Source: Pseudaestuariivita rosea | Lineage (GTDB): Bacteria > Pseudomonadota > Alphaproteobacteria > Rhodobacterales > Rhodobacteraceae | Length of the DNA stretch: 64,000 nt | Reading direction: 5' to 3' | Assembly: GCF_017592335.1 (NCBI RefSeq) | Contig: NZ_JACNMP010000003.1 | Span: forward strand, 124,001-188,000 | The notes under the pieces: generated by a model | The model's input: only the letters and a program-made list of their open reading frames with translations | Databases searched by the model: none | What the model was told of the DNA's origin: nothing | Shown: positions 62,374-64,000 of the stretch, one piece after another | Layout: each line of letters begins with the position of its first letter | How positions within the stretch are numbered: the first letter of the stretch is position 1 | Position numbers and translations under genes: made by a program

Positions 62374-64000
62374 TCATTCCGCCGCCATTTGTGAGGGGGC
62401 CGAGATCGTTTTTACATCCCGCAATTCCAGCGTCGCCTTGATCGACCCCTTACGCCCGTCTTCATAGGTCACCTCGGTCACGGTCGAGACAGTCTGTGAT
62501 CCGTCATAAAGCGCCGTGATCAGGTCATCGAATTTCTCTTCGATAATACGGCGGCGGACCTTGCGGGTCCGGGTCAGTTCGCCGTCATCCGCATCCAATT
62601 CCTTATGCAGCACAAGAAATCGATGGATCTGACAACCGGACAGCATCTCATCCTCGGCAACACTTTCGTTGACTGCTTCGACGTGGCCCTGGATGATCTC
62701 AAGCACACGTGGATGACCGGCCAGTTCCTGATAGCTGGCATAGGCGATGTTGTTGCGTTCGGCCCAGTTCCCGACGGCGGTCAGATCAATGTTGATGAAC
62801 GCTGTGCAATAATCCCGGTTGTTTCCGAACACCACGGCCTCAAGGATATTAGGAAAAAACTTCAGCTTGTTTTCCACGTATTTCGGCGCGAACAGGCGAC
62901 CGTCGGCCATTTTGCCCACGTCCTTGGCGCGGTCGATGATGCGCAGATGACCGGTCGCCTCTTCAATAAATCCAGCATCGCCCGTGGCAACCCATCCGTC
63001 AGCATCTTTGGTCGAGGCGGTGCTTTCAGGGTTCTTGAAATACTCAACAAATACGCCGGGTGAGCGATAGAAAACCTCACCATTTTCAGCGATGCGCAGT
63101 TCGACACCGGGGGTCTGGGTGCCCACGGTATCAGGGCGCACCTCGTTGTCCTTTTGCTGCGTGATGAACACCGATGCCTCTGTCTGCCCGTAAAGCTGTT
63201 TCAAATTGATGCCCAGGGACCGATAGAAATCGAAAATCTCGGGCCCAATCGCCTCACCGGCTGTATAGCCCACACGCACACGGCTGAAACCCAGCGTGTT
63301 TTTCAGGGGCCCGTAGACCAGAAGATCACCCAGCCAGTATTTGAAACGATCCATCCCGCTGACAGACTTACCGTCCAGAACCGCTGGCCCGACGCGTTTG
63401 GCCACCGCCATGAACCTGTCAAACAACCACTTCTTCAGACGCCCTGCGTCCTCCATCCGGATCATCACATTTGTCAGCTGTGTCTCAAACACGCGCGGCG
63501 GGGCGAAATAATAGGTCGGACCGATCTCTCGCAGATCGGTCATCATCGTGTCCTGGCTTTCAGGGCAGTTCACGCAGAAACCATTCCAATAGGCCTGCCC
63601 AATGGAAAAGATAAAATCCCCAACCCAGGCCATCGGCAGATAGGCCAGAATCTCATCATCAACGCGCAGATGGTCAAATTCAGACGAATTCTTGGATGTC
63701 TCGATAATGTTGCGGTTCGACAGCACGACGCCTTTGGGGCGCCCGGTCGTCCCCGAGGTATAAAGCATCACGCAGATATCATCATAGGTCAGAGCGCGCC
63801 AACGGGCCTCAAGCTCGGCCTCAAATCGTTCGTGCGCGGCGCGTCCGGTCGCCTGAACGTCATCCAACGCATTCATCTGCGTGTGATCGTATTTCCGCAT
63901 GCCGCGGCGGTCATGGTAGACGATATGCTCAATCCCGTGAACGGTCTCCTGCACCTCGATCACCTTGTCGACCTGTTCCTGATCGCCAACCACCACAAAG
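62374..64000 (-). CDS. AMP-forming long-chain acyl-CoA synthetase (5' part outside the window)
   Basis: 542 C-terminal residues visible; the frame is open through the right edge, so the start is not in the window. AMP-binding motif YTSGTTGRPKGVVLSN, then YLPMAWVGDF, GYTAGEAIGPE, LYGQTEASVFIT, TGDAGFIEEATGHLRIIDRAKD. This fits the long-chain (FadD15/Lcs-like) branch. It is the first known gene of the ABC operon and likely activates the imported acid. Confidence 0.9.
   Translation of the reverse strand, partial: FVVVGDQEQVDKVIEVQETVHGIEHIVYHDRRGMRKYDHTQMNALDDVQATGRAAHERFEAELEARWRALTYDDICVMLYTSGTTGRPKGVVLSNRNIIETSKNSSEFDHLRVDDEILAYLPMAWVGDFIFSIGQAYWNGFCVNCPESQDTMMTDLREIGPTYYFAPPRVFETQLTNVMIRMEDAGRLKKWLFDRFMAVAKRVGPAVLDGKSVSGMDRFKYWLGDLLVYGPLKNTLGFSRVRVGYTAGEAIGPEIFDFYRSLGINLKQLYGQTEASVFITQQKDNEVRPDTVGTQTPGVELRIAENGEVFYRSPGVFVEYFKNPESTASTKDADGWVATGDAGFIEEATGHLRIIDRAKDVGKMADGRLFAPKYVENKLKFFPNILEAVVFGNNRDYCTAFINIDLTAVGNWAERNNIAYASYQELAGHPRVLEIIQGHVEAVNESVAEDEMLSGCQIHRFLVLHKELDADDGELTRTRKVRRRIIEEKFDDLITALYDGSQTVSTVTEVTYEDGRKGSIKATLELRDVKTISAPSQMAAE

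Overview
The window is GC-rich chromosomal DNA of an alphaproteobacterium, most likely a marine Rhodobacteraceae member (Roseobacter group). This rests on gene content and order: an alphaproteobacterial flagellar cluster with a motA/motE/DUF6468/fliL block, a CtrA-like box ahead of fliF, the rpiA-gor-hflK-hflC-DUF2065-degP run, and large ABC uptake clusters. Species cannot be named from the sequence alone. No rRNA, tRNA, CRISPR array or complete insertion sequence was seen.

Region 1 (1-12776). The 3' end of a GH42 beta-galactosidase and an aldose 1-epimerase are followed by a non-coding stretch with a MITE-like element. Then come a sulfotransferase-like gene, a membrane protein that may be a decayed M48 protease, ribose-5-phosphate isomerase, glutathione reductase, the HflK/HflC/DUF2065 membrane quality-control set, a Do-type periplasmic protease, polyphosphate kinase 2, a 2Fe-2S ferredoxin, a secreted FG-GAP-like protein and a YHS protein.

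Region 2 (12773-22368). The phenylalanyl-tRNA synthetase genes pheS and pheT are split by six small genes on the same strand: a DUF2513-like protein, three small membrane proteins and an AbrB-type antitoxin with a Doc/Fic toxin. This is the most unusual accessory segment, because its first gene overlaps the pheS stop codon. The ribosomal pair rpmI-rplT, a YbjN-like gene, proC, csaA and a 2-hydroxyacid dehydrogenase follow.

Region 3 (22396-41260). This is a flagellar cluster in four transcription blocks: fliI (-); flgB-flgC-fliE-fliQ-flgF-flgG-flgA-flgH-fliL-like (+); fliL-DUF6468-motE-motA-667aa protein-transglycosylase-flhA-fliR-flhB-fliJ-like (-); and fliF-fliH-fliN-fliP (+). It encodes the export gate, rod, MS ring, L ring and one stator subunit. 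fliG, fliM, motB, flgI, hook and filament genes are not in the window.

Region 4 (41298-55634). CobO, a small basic protein, QueG, a GST and MtgA precede glutamate synthase, whose gltB and gltD genes are separated by a GFA-family gene and two tandem secreted paralogues. UppP and a pseudo-caspase/peptidoglycan-binding protein follow.

Region 5 (55648-64000). This minus-strand operon has, in order of transcription, an AMP-forming acyl-CoA synthetase (truncated by the window edge), LivG, LivH, LivM, a substrate-binding protein, LivF and a PaaK-like ligase. The layout suggests uptake of a carboxylic acid followed by CoA activation. Two of three copies of an 18-bp intergenic motif lie here, next to or inside stem-loops.
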